This document shows, piece by piece, positions 1-7,055 of a DNA stretch of 12,983 nt (position 1 is the first letter of the stretch; every line of letters starts with the position of its first letter). Origin of the DNA: QHYU01 sp041493955 (GTDB taxonomy: Bacteria; Acidobacteriota; Terriglobia; Acidiferrales; UBA7541). Where the stretch lies: NCBI GenBank assembly GCA_041493955.1, contig JBGPZW010000094.1, positions 1 to 12,983 of the forward strand. The letters run 5' to 3'. A model generated the notes under the pieces. That model was not told the origin of the DNA, ran no database searches, and was given only the letters and a program-made list of their open reading frames with translations. Both the position numbers and the translations under genes were made by a program.

Positions 1-555
1 CAGGCGCTGGAATTCGATGGGCAGCCCCTCCCCGCGGCGTCCGCTGGATCGTTGGTCTGGGACGGTGGGTTTGAGCGGGGATTTACCGGCGGCGGTTTTG
101 GGTGGCGGCGCGAAGACATCGCGGGGGCCTTATTCGATTTCGACTCCGAGACGCGCCATTCCGGGATGCGCTCCTTGCGGGTGAGCTTCGACGGCAGCGC
201 TAACCTGGATTTCGGCCATGCGAAGCAGTTCGCCCCGGTTGAGCCGAACACCCGCTACCATTTTGCCGCCTACTTGCGCACCGACGATCTTTCCACCGAT
301 AGTGGCATCCGCTTCCTCCTCACCTTTCCGCAGGCCCCCGGCTCGCAGTTCTTCCTGACTGCGGACCTGACCGGAACGCACCCCTGGACGCTGCAGGAGA
401 TCGACTTCACGACCGGGCCGGAGACCCACCTGGCGCAGATTGCGTTGCGCCGCCTCCCCAGCGAGAAATTCGACAACAAGCTTCGTGGCACGGTCTGGGT
501 GGACGACGTCTCTCTGACGCCGTTGCTGCCGGAGGGGGCGCGCCACTCGCCATGA
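1..555 (+). CDS. C-terminal part of a protein ending in a CBM_4_9-like carbohydrate-binding domain (5' partial)
   Basis: The frame is open from the first base to TGA at 553-555, so the gene begins upstream. A TTG at 52 is inside the domain and is not a credible start. The 184 visible residues look like one beta-sandwich domain of the CBM_4_9 type: an opening 'VWDGGFE' segment, a Gly- and aromatic-rich stretch (GGGFGWR), alternating hydrophobic strands, 'RYHFAAYLRTDD' typical of the middle of such jelly rolls, and a closing 'VWVDDVSL'. Such domains bind glycans outside the cytoplasm, but the ligand cannot be read here. In related loci this domain often closes a tetratricopeptide-repeat protein next to an O-antigen ligase gene. 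The TPR part would lie upstream and is not visible. The stop overlaps the next start by ATGA, so the two are probably translated together. The domain type is fairly sure; the whole-protein function is unknown. Confidence 0.75.
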   Translation, partial: QALEFDGQPLPAASAGSLVWDGGFERGFTGGGFGWRREDIAGALFDFDSETRHSGMRSLRVSFDGSANLDFGHAKQFAPVEPNTRYHFAAYLRTDDLSTDSGIRFLLTFPQAPGSQFFLTADLTGTHPWTLQEIDFTTGPETHLAQIALRRLPSEKFDNKLRGTVWVDDVSLTPLLPEGARHSP

Positions 556-1778
556 AAGCCATCCGCATCGGGATTTTCGTTCTCGTGACTTTTTCCGTGT
601 TGTCGCACGGGGCGGTGGAAGCCTGGTCGGAAGCAGTTCTGGAGATCGGCGCGGCGGCGCTTTTCGTCCTCTGGGGTGTGCTGGTTTTCCGGGGGTGCGA
701 GGTGGAATGCCGCTGGAACGAGCTGGGCTGGCCGCTGCTGGGCTTTGCGGCCATCGCGCTGCTGCAGATCCTGACCCGGCGCACAGTCTATCCTTACCTG
801 ACGCGCATCGAGCTGCTCAAACTGGGGGCCTATCTTCTGTTGTTCTTCCTCGCGGTGCAGGCCTTCCGCACCCTCGAACACTGGCAGCGGCTGGTGTGGT
901 TTCTTCTGGCGCTGGGGTTTGTTGTCGCCGTCTTCGGAATCATCCAACATTTCACCTTCAACGGAAAACTTTACTGGGTTCGCGAATTGCGCTATGGCGG
1001 AGTGCCCTTTGGGCCGTACGTGAACCGCAATCACTTCGCGGGACTTATCGAGCTGCTGGTGCCACCGGGCCTAGCCATCTTGGTGCTCCGCGCGGTGCGT
1101 CGGGACCAGCTTCCGCTGGTGGCGCTGTTCACCTTGCTGCCGATTGGCGCCCTGTTTCTCGCCGCCTCGCGGGCAGGGATTGTCAGTTTCTTGCTGCAAG
1201 TGGGCCTGCTGGTGATCCTGATCTGGGCGCGGCGCGGGGAGAGAAAGAGCATGGCTGCCGCGGCCGTGGTCTTGCTACTGGCCGGGGGCCTGGTGGCATG
1301 GCTCGGGGTGGGCCGCGCTCTGGACCGGTTTGCCAGGTTTCAATCGCTGGAGGTTACCGAATCCCGCCGGCTGGTGATGATGCGCGATAGCTGGCGCATC
1401 TTCCTCGACTATCGCTGGATGGGCACGGGGCTGGGGACGCTGGCGGTGGTTTACCCCCGCTATGAAAGCTTCTACGACGGAAAAATCGTCAACCACGCGC
1501 ACAACGACTACGTGGAGATGCTGGCGGAAACCGGTGTAACGGGGGGGCTGTGTTCACTGGCGTTCATCGCTTTGCTGTTTTTCTCGGCCCTCACCCGCCT
1601 GTCCTTGAGCCGAAACCCGGCAGAGTCAGCCATCCGTACCGGCGCGCTGGTGGCCTGCGCCGGGCTGCTGGCCCACAGCCTGGTGGATTTCAATCTGCAC
1701 GTTCCATCGAACGCCTTGCTCTTCCTGCTTCAGGCTGCGCTCGCCACCACAGTTCTACAGCCGACCATCGAGGGTTGA
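552..1778 (+). CDS. O-antigen ligase / Wzy-type polysaccharide polymerase (Wzy_C family membrane protein)
   Basis: The protein has 408 residues, of normal length for the Wzy_C/O-antigen ligase family. It carries about 11-12 hydrophobic helices in two blocks (roughly residues 5-252 and 328-402). Between them lies a large extracytoplasmic loop with the family hallmarks: 'NRNHFAG' near residue 157, 'SRAGI' near 205, and 'NHAHNDYVEMLAETG' near 312-326. Members join undecaprenyl-linked glycans to an acceptor or polymerise repeat units on the periplasmic face of the inner membrane. Given the Wza and Wzz/BY-kinase genes in the same window, polymerisation of an exported polysaccharide is the likelier role, but ligase and polymerase cannot be told apart from sequence alone. 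ATG 552 overlaps the upstream stop (ATGA), and a G-rich stretch GGAGGGGG at 532-539 may serve as ribosome site. The gene runs head-on into the methyltransferase, with 49 bp between their stops and no convincing terminator. Confidence 0.88.
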   Translation: MKAIRIGIFVLVTFSVLSHGAVEAWSEAVLEIGAAALFVLWGVLVFRGCEVECRWNELGWPLLGFAAIALLQILTRRTVYPYLTRIELLKLGAYLLLFFLAVQAFRTLEHWQRLVWFLLALGFVVAVFGIIQHFTFNGKLYWVRELRYGGVPFGPYVNRNHFAGLIELLVPPGLAILVLRAVRRDQLPLVALFTLLPIGALFLAASRAGIVSFLLQVGLLVILIWARRGERKSMAAAAVVLLLAGGLVAWLGVGRALDRFARFQSLEVTESRRLVMMRDSWRIFLDYRWMGTGLGTLAVVYPRYESFYDGKIVNHAHNDYVEMLAETGVTGGLCSLAFIALLFFSALTRLSLSRNPAESAIRTGALVACAGLLAHSLVDFNLHVPSNALLFLLQAALATTVLQPTIEG

Positions 1779-1827
1779 CGGACGGCATAGCAATGCTGCC
1801 CTCGCACAGAACTACTTGTGTGTGACA

Positions 1828-2526
1828 CTATCTCACTGGCTTGCGACAGAGAACTTGGTACTGGGTACCCAGCGGCAGAGAGGAAACATATTTTTCCATG
1901 CCCCGCAACCATTTGAGGAATCTTGGAAAAATGAACAGGAAGTCTGAGCGCAGGATCTCGAATCCAGCTGACCTCAAACACCGTATAGCGTGCGGGCGCG
2001 CCAGCGTGATGGCGCCCTTGTCGAAGACGCATCGGGCCATAACGTACCGGGTACCGGGATTCCAGGGATTGTTCTCCCAAAGCGACAAAAAACCGCCCGG
2101 CCGGAGCGAACGGAAAATGTAGTCTAAGGCTCCGCCGCGCTCATCCAACCGAATGTGGTGGAATACCCCATTGCAGTACACGAGGTCGAGCGTCTCGCAG
2201 GGTGTGTATCCCTCCGTGGATAGGAAGCACGTACGATGCGAGCCGTAGTTTCTGCTTGCCACTTCGAGAAGCTGCGAGGAAACGTCCACGCCCACAGCAC
2301 TCTCGGCGGCAAATGTTTCAAGAAGAAGTGGCGTGGTCGAACCTAGGGCACAACCATAATCCATTATGGTGCGAGGCGCCTCGCCGATTTGCAGGAGACA
2401 CTGGGCCAGCCAAGCCACGCGGCCGCGCGCAAAATAGGACGCATCCTCTCCGCTCGGGGAGAGCGCCTTGGCTAGCGCCGTGGCATAGGAATCTGCATAG
2501 GAATCGAATTCCGCCGCAACTTTCAA
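1828..2526 (-). CDS. Class I SAM-dependent methyltransferase
   Basis: The protein has 232 residues and a Rossmann methyltransferase fold. Motif I is 'IMDYGCALGS' (residues 54-63) and the acidic ribose-binding residue is in 'VGVDVS' (78-83). A post-motif segment 'LVYCNGVFHHI' lies at 115-125, and 'LRPGGFLSLWENNPWNP' at 141-157 resembles the strand that follows in small-molecule methyltransferases. The N-terminus 'EFDSYADSYATAL' is also typical. It probably methylates a sugar or lipid-linked glycan intermediate; the substrate is not readable. It starts with TTG at 2526, whose bases overlap the TGA of the upstream GT2 gene (TTGA), so translational coupling explains the weak start. It is the last gene of the three-gene minus-strand block. 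Hand-counted lines are about 47-58% GC, below the 65% or so seen in the kinase gene, which hints at a different origin. Confidence 0.85.
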   Translation of the reverse strand: MKVAAEFDSYADSYATALAKALSPSGEDASYFARGRVAWLAQCLLQIGEAPRTIMDYGCALGSTTPLLLETFAAESAVGVDVSSQLLEVASRNYGSHRTCFLSTEGYTPCETLDLVYCNGVFHHIRLDERGGALDYIFRSLRPGGFLSLWENNPWNPGTRYVMARCVFDKGAITLARPHAIRCLRSAGFEILRSDFLFIFPRFLKWLRGMEKYVSSLPLGTQYQVLCRKPVR

Positions 2527-3734
2527 CGCCTGGCCATCCCCAACACGCTGAGGAAAAAGCTCGAAAGAACAGTCTGTACACCGAGCGTGAGAGAGACCAC
2601 GCCGGGGATGACCAGTCGCAGGGTTCGCGTCGGCTCCAGCGGGCCGAAGTGTCTCGTACTCCAGTACCAGACGGCGCCCAGCGAGATAGCAAGGCCGATG
2701 GCCATCAGCGCGCCCCCGATGGCTAGGCCCACTTCAAGGGTAATTGTTCGGAACAGGCGATTCACGCGTTCGTCGGCCGGCAGCAGGCCCTCGGTGACCG
2801 CGAAAACCTTGGTGAAGGCGGCAAAAACGATGGCCTGGAAGCCGAGCAGAACGGCCATGGCGGCGAAGACCAACGTGTGGATATCGAATCCGACTCCGCC
2901 AATGATTTGTGGCCCGGGAAGCAGCCAGATTCCTAGCAGAGTGCCCAGCAGCATCAGCAGAGCGCCGGGGTAAAGGAAAAGCCAGCGCGGGCTGTAGAGC
3001 ATCATGAAGCGCAGATGTCTCCAGCCGTCGCGCCAGGTGCGCAGGTGGGGAGGCGTGCTGCGTCCGTCAGGTGAAAGCGTCGTGGGGACTTCGGTAATGC
3101 GCAATCCGAAGAGACTCGCCTTGACCACCATTTCGCTGGCGAATTCCATCCCCGTCGTTCGCAACCCGAGGCGCAGGATAGCGTCTTTCCGGAAGGCGCG
3201 CAGGCCGCAGTGAAAATCGCCGCAGGGGCTCTTGAAGAGCAGCCTTCCCAGCCTGGTCAGGACCGGGTTGCCGAGGTACTTGTGAAGCGGCGGCATGGCC
3301 CCGCGGAAAATGCCGCCCTTGAAGCGGTTGCCCATCACGACGTCATATCCTTCCCGCAACTTGTCCACGAAGACGCCAATCTGGGTGAAGTCGTAACTAT
3401 CGTCGGCATCCCCCATGACGATCAGCTCCCCGCGCGCCGCCGCGATCCCCCCCTGAAGGGCGCTGCCGTATCCGCGAGTCTCCACGTGCACCACTCGGGC
3501 GCTCATCTTTTCGGCGATCTCGAGGGAATTGTCCGTGCTTCCATTGTCCGCGACGACGATCTCCCCGCGCAGTTGGAGCTTCTCGATCGCGCCACGGGCC
3601 TTCGCGATACAAGTGCCCAGAGTTTCCGCCTCGTTCAAGCACGGCATCACGACGGAAACTTCTACGGGCAGAGTCTGGCTGTCACCGGCTGCAGCCGTCT
3701 CGCTGGACGGTGTGGCATGGATGACAGATGACAT
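2523..3734 (-). CDS. GT2 family glycosyltransferase with C-terminal membrane domain (dolichyl/polyprenyl-phosphate sugar transferase type)
   Basis: The protein has 403 residues. The GT-A catalytic domain occupies about residues 25-250: 'VSVVMPCLNEAETLG' (26-40), 'ADNGSTDNS' (62-70), and the metal/nucleotide motif 'GDADDSYDF' (108-116) with the DxD at 109-111. 'MGNRFKGG' and 'CGDFHCGLRAF' follow. Four hydrophobic helices make up the last 150 residues. This is the arrangement of DPM1/ArnC-like enzymes that move a sugar from a nucleotide donor to a polyprenyl phosphate on the cytoplasmic face. It fits the GT39-like gene just upstream, because GT39 enzymes use such lipid-linked sugars as donors. 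The start is ATG 3732-3734, preceded by a G6 run and GTGA. A 7-bp hairpin lies directly before that ribosome site. The gene follows the GT39 gene after 45 bp and overlaps the methyltransferase start. The sugar is unknown. Confidence 0.88.
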   Translation of the reverse strand: MSSVIHATPSSETAAAGDSQTLPVEVSVVMPCLNEAETLGTCIAKARGAIEKLQLRGEIVVADNGSTDNSLEIAEKMSARVVHVETRGYGSALQGGIAAARGELIVMGDADDSYDFTQIGVFVDKLREGYDVVMGNRFKGGIFRGAMPPLHKYLGNPVLTRLGRLLFKSPCGDFHCGLRAFRKDAILRLGLRTTGMEFASEMVVKASLFGLRITEVPTTLSPDGRSTPPHLRTWRDGWRHLRFMMLYSPRWLFLYPGALLMLLGTLLGIWLLPGPQIIGGVGFDIHTLVFAAMAVLLGFQAIVFAAFTKVFAVTEGLLPADERVNRLFRTITLEVGLAIGGALMAIGLAISLGAVWYWSTRHFGPLEPTRTLRLVIPGVVSLTLGVQTVLSSFFLSVLGMARR

Positions 3735-3745
3735 TTTTCACCCCC

Positions 3746-3763
3746 CAATTCGGAGACGAATTG
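3746..3763 (-). promoter_or_regulatory. Intercistronic hairpin abutting the GT2 ribosome-binding site
   Basis: CAATTCG (3746-3752) and CGAATTG (3757-3763) form a perfect 7-bp stem with a 4-base loop. On the transcribed minus strand it is followed at once by GGGGGGTG and the ATG of the GT2 gene. There is no U-tract, so it is not a classical terminator. It could modulate ribosome access or mRNA processing between the GT39 and GT2 genes. The structure is seen; the function is inferred. Confidence 0.4.
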
Positions 3764-3779
3764 TGGCGGTTGCCCACTC

Positions 3780-5567
3780 TCAACGCAAGCGCGTTTCGCC
3801 GCGGGATTCCTCACCTGCATGCGAAGCCGCGACCCGGGCTCCGCACAGAGTGTAAGCGAAAAAGCCGGTGTCTCCCAACTTCCGCCAGCCAGGCGGCAAA
3901 GCGGGGGGAGGCGCAGTGCTGGTAACCACCGCTTTCGCTCCGAATTTGTAAAAGGTCTGCAGGACGCGGGACTGCAGCTCGGGACCCGCGCTCCAGAACG
4001 TGTTGACGCCCTCCGAACCGACCTCAGCCGCGATAGAAACCTCGGCTAGGTATGCCCAGTAGTCGGCCGCAGTGGTGTGGCCGATCAAGGCCACCCTGTC
4101 TCCCGGACGGAGGCCTATCTGTCGCAAATCCTCGGCGACCTGCCATTGCACGTGAGCGCCAGGCCGCATTGCGCCCGCCAGATCGCTGCCAAGAGTCCGA
4201 ACCACTTTCGCACCCATGACCAAGACAACAGCAAGCACAATGCTCTGAACAAATCTCTCGGACGTCTCCGCGCGAGACAGCCGAAGAGCGGAAAAAGCGC
4301 CCGCCCAAAGCAGGAGCACAAAACCAGCGACATAACGGGGCTCCACAAGCACGAGCGCAAACATCGCGCAGGCGGCCGCCGCCGGGAGCCAGAGGTGCCA
4401 CTGGTTCATCAGCTCCTTGCCAAGTGCGCGCCAGCGGCGCTCAAGAAGCAAAAGCGCCAGGAAACCCACGGCCAGTTCTCTCTGCTGAGAGAGAATTTGA
4501 AAGTAGGCCCGGAGACTATCGCCCAAAACACGGAGTTGGCCTCTGAGGTCAAAGTGCGGCACGACCCCCTCAAGCCAGTAAGACGCATCGTACCAGGGCG
4601 GATAGGTTCCCCCAACAGGCGTGGCAAATTCATAGAGGGGAGGGCTCTCAAGGATTTTTCTCACCGGATGTTTGGGGGTGCCGGTGTTGCCCTCGCCCTG
4701 CCAGTGGCCGTATCGAGTGACCCCGGTCACCATCTCTGCGTAGGCAATTCTCCCCGTATCGCCGAAGGTCAGCCGCCCTTTAGCCAAGGACAGAGCGAGA
4801 ATGAGAGGTCCACTGACCAGCAGGAATACAACTGCAGAGAGCAGAACACGCGGTGAGGCCAGACGGAATTTTCCGACTGCAAGTAAACTTGCCCCCAGGA
4901 AGACGAAGGCCAAAGGGAACATCGCCGACTTGGCCAAGTAGCCGAAACCAAGGACGACTCCGAAAAGAGTAAAGGTCATCCAGCTTGTCTTTCCGTCGCG
5001 GATTCGCAGCAGGATGCCCACAGCCAGGTAAACCAGCGCGGTGACACATAAGTCGGGAGTTACCAGGCTGAGCGATACCAGGTAGAGCGACGAACCGAGA
5101 AAGAGAACATAGCCCAGTGCCCACCAGGCCCAGTCAGGCAATGGCGCATAGCTGTCGTCCGGGCTCTGGGTCCTGCGCAGGAACCGGATCAACGCCCGCA
5201 GGAAAAACTCAAAGCAAAGCAGAGCAATGAGAAACACGGCAAAGTTGACCAGATGAACCACAGTGGATTGCCAATACGACGAAGGCTGGAACGCCCTCAG
5301 TGTCAACCCAAGAATCCAGGAATATAGTGGGCTCCAGTAGGCGTTGACCGCGACCTTCCAATTCCCTTGGAAATATGCCTGCCCCATATCAAGGTAGCTG
5401 ACGCCGTCGACGTCCATCCAGAACCGGGAACTCCAGGCTTGTACAAATCCCGAGGCGATCGCGAGGCATCTGAAGATGGTTCTGCATTTTGTCGCCAGGC
5501 CTTGCTCGCGGGCTACGATGGGAGGCACATTAGCCGCCACGCTGATAATCTGTTCAACTCGACTCAC
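3780..5567 (-). CDS. GT39-like polytopic membrane glycosyltransferase (PMT_2/ArnT type)
   Basis: With the start chosen here the protein has 595 residues and about ten hydrophobic helices. Near the N-terminus, after a weak first helix, is 'MDVDGVSYLDMGQAYF' (about residues 51-66). This is the acidic first-loop motif of GT39-type enzymes, where Asp residues act in catalysis on the outer face of the membrane. 'VTPDLCVTALVYLAVG' and 'LVEPRYVAGF' are also usual in this superfamily. The soluble C-terminal 100 residues end without recognisable features. Such proteins transfer a sugar from a polyprenyl-phosphate donor to a protein, lipid or glycan. The start is uncertain: GTG at 5565-5567 has GGGG five bases upstream, while the frame stays open to another GTG at 5724-5726. 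The extra 53 residues lack membrane or domain features and look non-coding. It is the first gene of the minus-strand block. Confidence 0.8.
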   Translation of the reverse strand: MSRVEQIISVAANVPPIVAREQGLATKCRTIFRCLAIASGFVQAWSSRFWMDVDGVSYLDMGQAYFQGNWKVAVNAYWSPLYSWILGLTLRAFQPSSYWQSTVVHLVNFAVFLIALLCFEFFLRALIRFLRRTQSPDDSYAPLPDWAWWALGYVLFLGSSLYLVSLSLVTPDLCVTALVYLAVGILLRIRDGKTSWMTFTLFGVVLGFGYLAKSAMFPLAFVFLGASLLAVGKFRLASPRVLLSAVVFLLVSGPLILALSLAKGRLTFGDTGRIAYAEMVTGVTRYGHWQGEGNTGTPKHPVRKILESPPLYEFATPVGGTYPPWYDASYWLEGVVPHFDLRGQLRVLGDSLRAYFQILSQQRELAVGFLALLLLERRWRALGKELMNQWHLWLPAAAACAMFALVLVEPRYVAGFVLLLWAGAFSALRLSRAETSERFVQSIVLAVVLVMGAKVVRTLGSDLAGAMRPGAHVQWQVAEDLRQIGLRPGDRVALIGHTTAADYWAYLAEVSIAAEVGSEGVNTFWSAGPELQSRVLQTFYKFGAKAVVTSTAPPPALPPGWRKLGDTGFFAYTLCGARVAASHAGEESRGETRLR

Positions 5568-5958
5568 TGGATCCCCACGGCTCTCTGGTCGGCTCAGGCA
5601 GGAAACCGGAACCGACTTGGTGAACCCCACGCTGGTCTGACCTGATTGCCCTGCGAATTGTCTTTCACCCGCGCCTGGAAACTCAAGGATTTTCGGAGGC
5701 CCGGGAATACCCCCGTGCACTTCCACCCGCTCGGAGTTCTCAAGCTTGCGTTGGATCTAGAACGCCTATGGCCGCGGCCACTCCAGACGCGGAGATTCTT
5801 CCCTTCCCGCAGTTCGGAAGTAGATATAGACATCGTCGCAACAATCCGGATAGTGGGCCAGCGGCTCGACAGCAGGCAGGAGAATTCGAGCAAAATTCAT
5901 TGCTTGAAGCTGCCCAAGTACCTGTATAATGCGGACGCGTGGGGGAAAAGTCTATCCA
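5568..5958. other. Divergent intergenic region between the GT39-like and Wza-like genes
   Basis: These roughly 390 bp separate two divergent transcription units and contain no credible gene. The plus-strand side ends in a good promoter candidate (5900-5930). For the minus strand only a weak pair is visible: TTGAGT (complement of 5681-5686) and GACAAT (complement of 5657-5662) with 18 bp between, about 90 bp ahead of the GTG start. A perfect 12-bp palindrome TGGCCGCGGCCA sits at 5769-5780. If the GT39-like gene starts at 5726 instead, the region shrinks to about 230 bp. Confidence 0.6.
5900..5930 (+). promoter_or_regulatory. Candidate sigma-70-type promoter for the Wza-like export operon
   Basis: A perfect TATAAT lies at 5925-5930. 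Two imperfect -35 hexamers overlap upstream: TTGCTT at 5900-5905 (19-bp spacer) and TTGAAG at 5904-5909 (15-bp spacer). Transcription would begin near 5937, about 20 bases before the ATG at 5959. This box overlaps an in-frame ATG at 5929, which is one reason to reject that ATG as the start. Confidence 0.55.
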
Positions 5959-7023
5959 ATGCAATCCAAAAGGGTTGGTGTATTCCGCCGGCTGGTTCTG
6001 AAGGGCGCCGGATTGGGGACGGGTGTGCTACTGGTTACCTCCGCTGCTTTCTCGCAGCAGAAGTTCGAAATTCCACAAGAGACGAATGACCGAATCCGCC
6101 AGCTCTCTAGCGCGATGCACGCCAAGCAGGGCGACTACGTAATCGGGAGCGGGGACTTGGTGCACATCGAGGTGTTTGATGTGCCCGAACTTTCCCGGGA
6201 CGTCCGCGTGGGTGAGTCCGGTTATATCTCTCTCCCGCTGCTCCCCGTGAAACTCCGCGCCAGCGGGCTGACTGCCTTCCAGCTAGAGGAGAAGCTCGCC
6301 GAGCTTCTGCAGTCCAACGGGTTGGTGTCACACCCGCAGGTCACGATTTTCCTCAGGGAGCGGCGCAGCCAGCCGATTACGGTGATCGGAGCTGTGGGCC
6401 ATCCCCTCGTCTATCAGGCGATGCGCCAGACGACGCTGTTAGAGGTGCTCTCCGAAGCAGGCGGCATCGCCAACGATGCCGGGAACACGTTGATCGTTAC
6501 CCGAGCCGCGACTGAGCCTGCTCCCGGCAAACCCGGGAGCTTGGCGGGGGACCCAGAGGGGACTGCACCGCCACCGATGACGTTTACGATTAGCCTCAGT
6601 GATTTGCTGGACTCAGGCGATTCCAAATTCAATATCCCACTACTTAGCGGCGACGTTGTCAGCGTTCCTCGGGCGGGCGTTGTCTATGTGGTCGGGGCGG
6701 TGGAAAAACCGGGTGGGATCGTGCTGGGGAGTGACCGGGAGCAGATGACGACCCTGAAGATCCTCGCTCTGGCGGGGGGCTTAAAGAGCACCGCCAGGCC
6801 GCATCAGGCCGTAATCGTGCGGAGAAATTCAGACACGGGCCAGCATAAAGAACTCAGTGTGGACCTGAGCAAAGTTTTGGAGCGCAAAACCGAAGATGTC
6901 CGTCTGTTCCCCAGCGACATCCTCTTCGTCCCGGACAGTTCGGGGAAAAAGGCGCTGCACCGCGCCGGGGATATCGCCATTGCGCTCTCCTCCGGCGTGG
7001 CTCTAGTTCGGCTGGGTCGCTAA
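5959..7023 (+). CDS. Polysaccharide export protein, Wza-like (Poly_export + SLBB)
   Basis: The protein has 354 residues. It opens with a signal peptide (about 1-32) with basic residues, 'RRLVLKGAGLGTG', a hydrophobic core and a likely cleavage after 'SAAFS'. There is no lipobox cysteine, so it is not a typical Wza lipoprotein. The Poly_export domain begins at 'GDYVIGSGDLVHIEVFDVP' (about 58) and runs to about 135. A first SLBB domain starts at 'ITVIGAVGHP' (about 140) and a second at 'VYVVGAVEKPGG' (about 242). The C-terminal 'GDIAIALSSGVALVRLGR' resembles the short amphipathic helix found at the end of Wza homologues. Wza multimers form the outer-membrane channel that exports polysaccharide and contact the Wzc-type kinase, which here follows 32 bp downstream. 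ATG 5959 is preferred because GGGGGAAAAG lies 8 bases before it and because the signal peptide then starts correctly; the upstream in-frame ATG at 5929 overlaps the -10 box. Confidence 0.9.
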   Translation: MQSKRVGVFRRLVLKGAGLGTGVLLVTSAAFSQQKFEIPQETNDRIRQLSSAMHAKQGDYVIGSGDLVHIEVFDVPELSRDVRVGESGYISLPLLPVKLRASGLTAFQLEEKLAELLQSNGLVSHPQVTIFLRERRSQPITVIGAVGHPLVYQAMRQTTLLEVLSEAGGIANDAGNTLIVTRAATEPAPGKPGSLAGDPEGTAPPPMTFTISLSDLLDSGDSKFNIPLLSGDVVSVPRAGVVYVVGAVEKPGGIVLGSDREQMTTLKILALAGGLKSTARPHQAVIVRRNSDTGQHKELSVDLSKVLERKTEDVRLFPSDILFVPDSSGKKALHRAGDIAIALSSGVALVRLGR

Positions 7024-7055
7024 ACGATGGCTCGGAGGGAATTGGAGAAGTTCGA

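Noticed and set aside
1784..1800. Weak hairpin between the convergent ligase and methyltransferase genes, considered as a terminator
   Set aside because: The stem is only four pairs plus two after a bulge, and there is no T-tract on either side.
2044..2059. GTACCGG repeated twice in tandem inside the methyltransferase gene
   Set aside because: Only two copies within coding sequence; too short and few to be a meaningful repeat.
5568..5726. 53-residue N-terminal extension of the GT39-like protein
   Set aside because: No domain, helix or good ribosome site supports it, and the composition is not like the rest of the protein. It remains possible, so it is noted in that entry.
5929..5931. Earlier in-frame ATG for the Wza-like gene
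   Set aside because: Its first two bases are the end of a perfect TATAAT box, it lacks a ribosome site, and it would put extra charged residues before the signal peptide.
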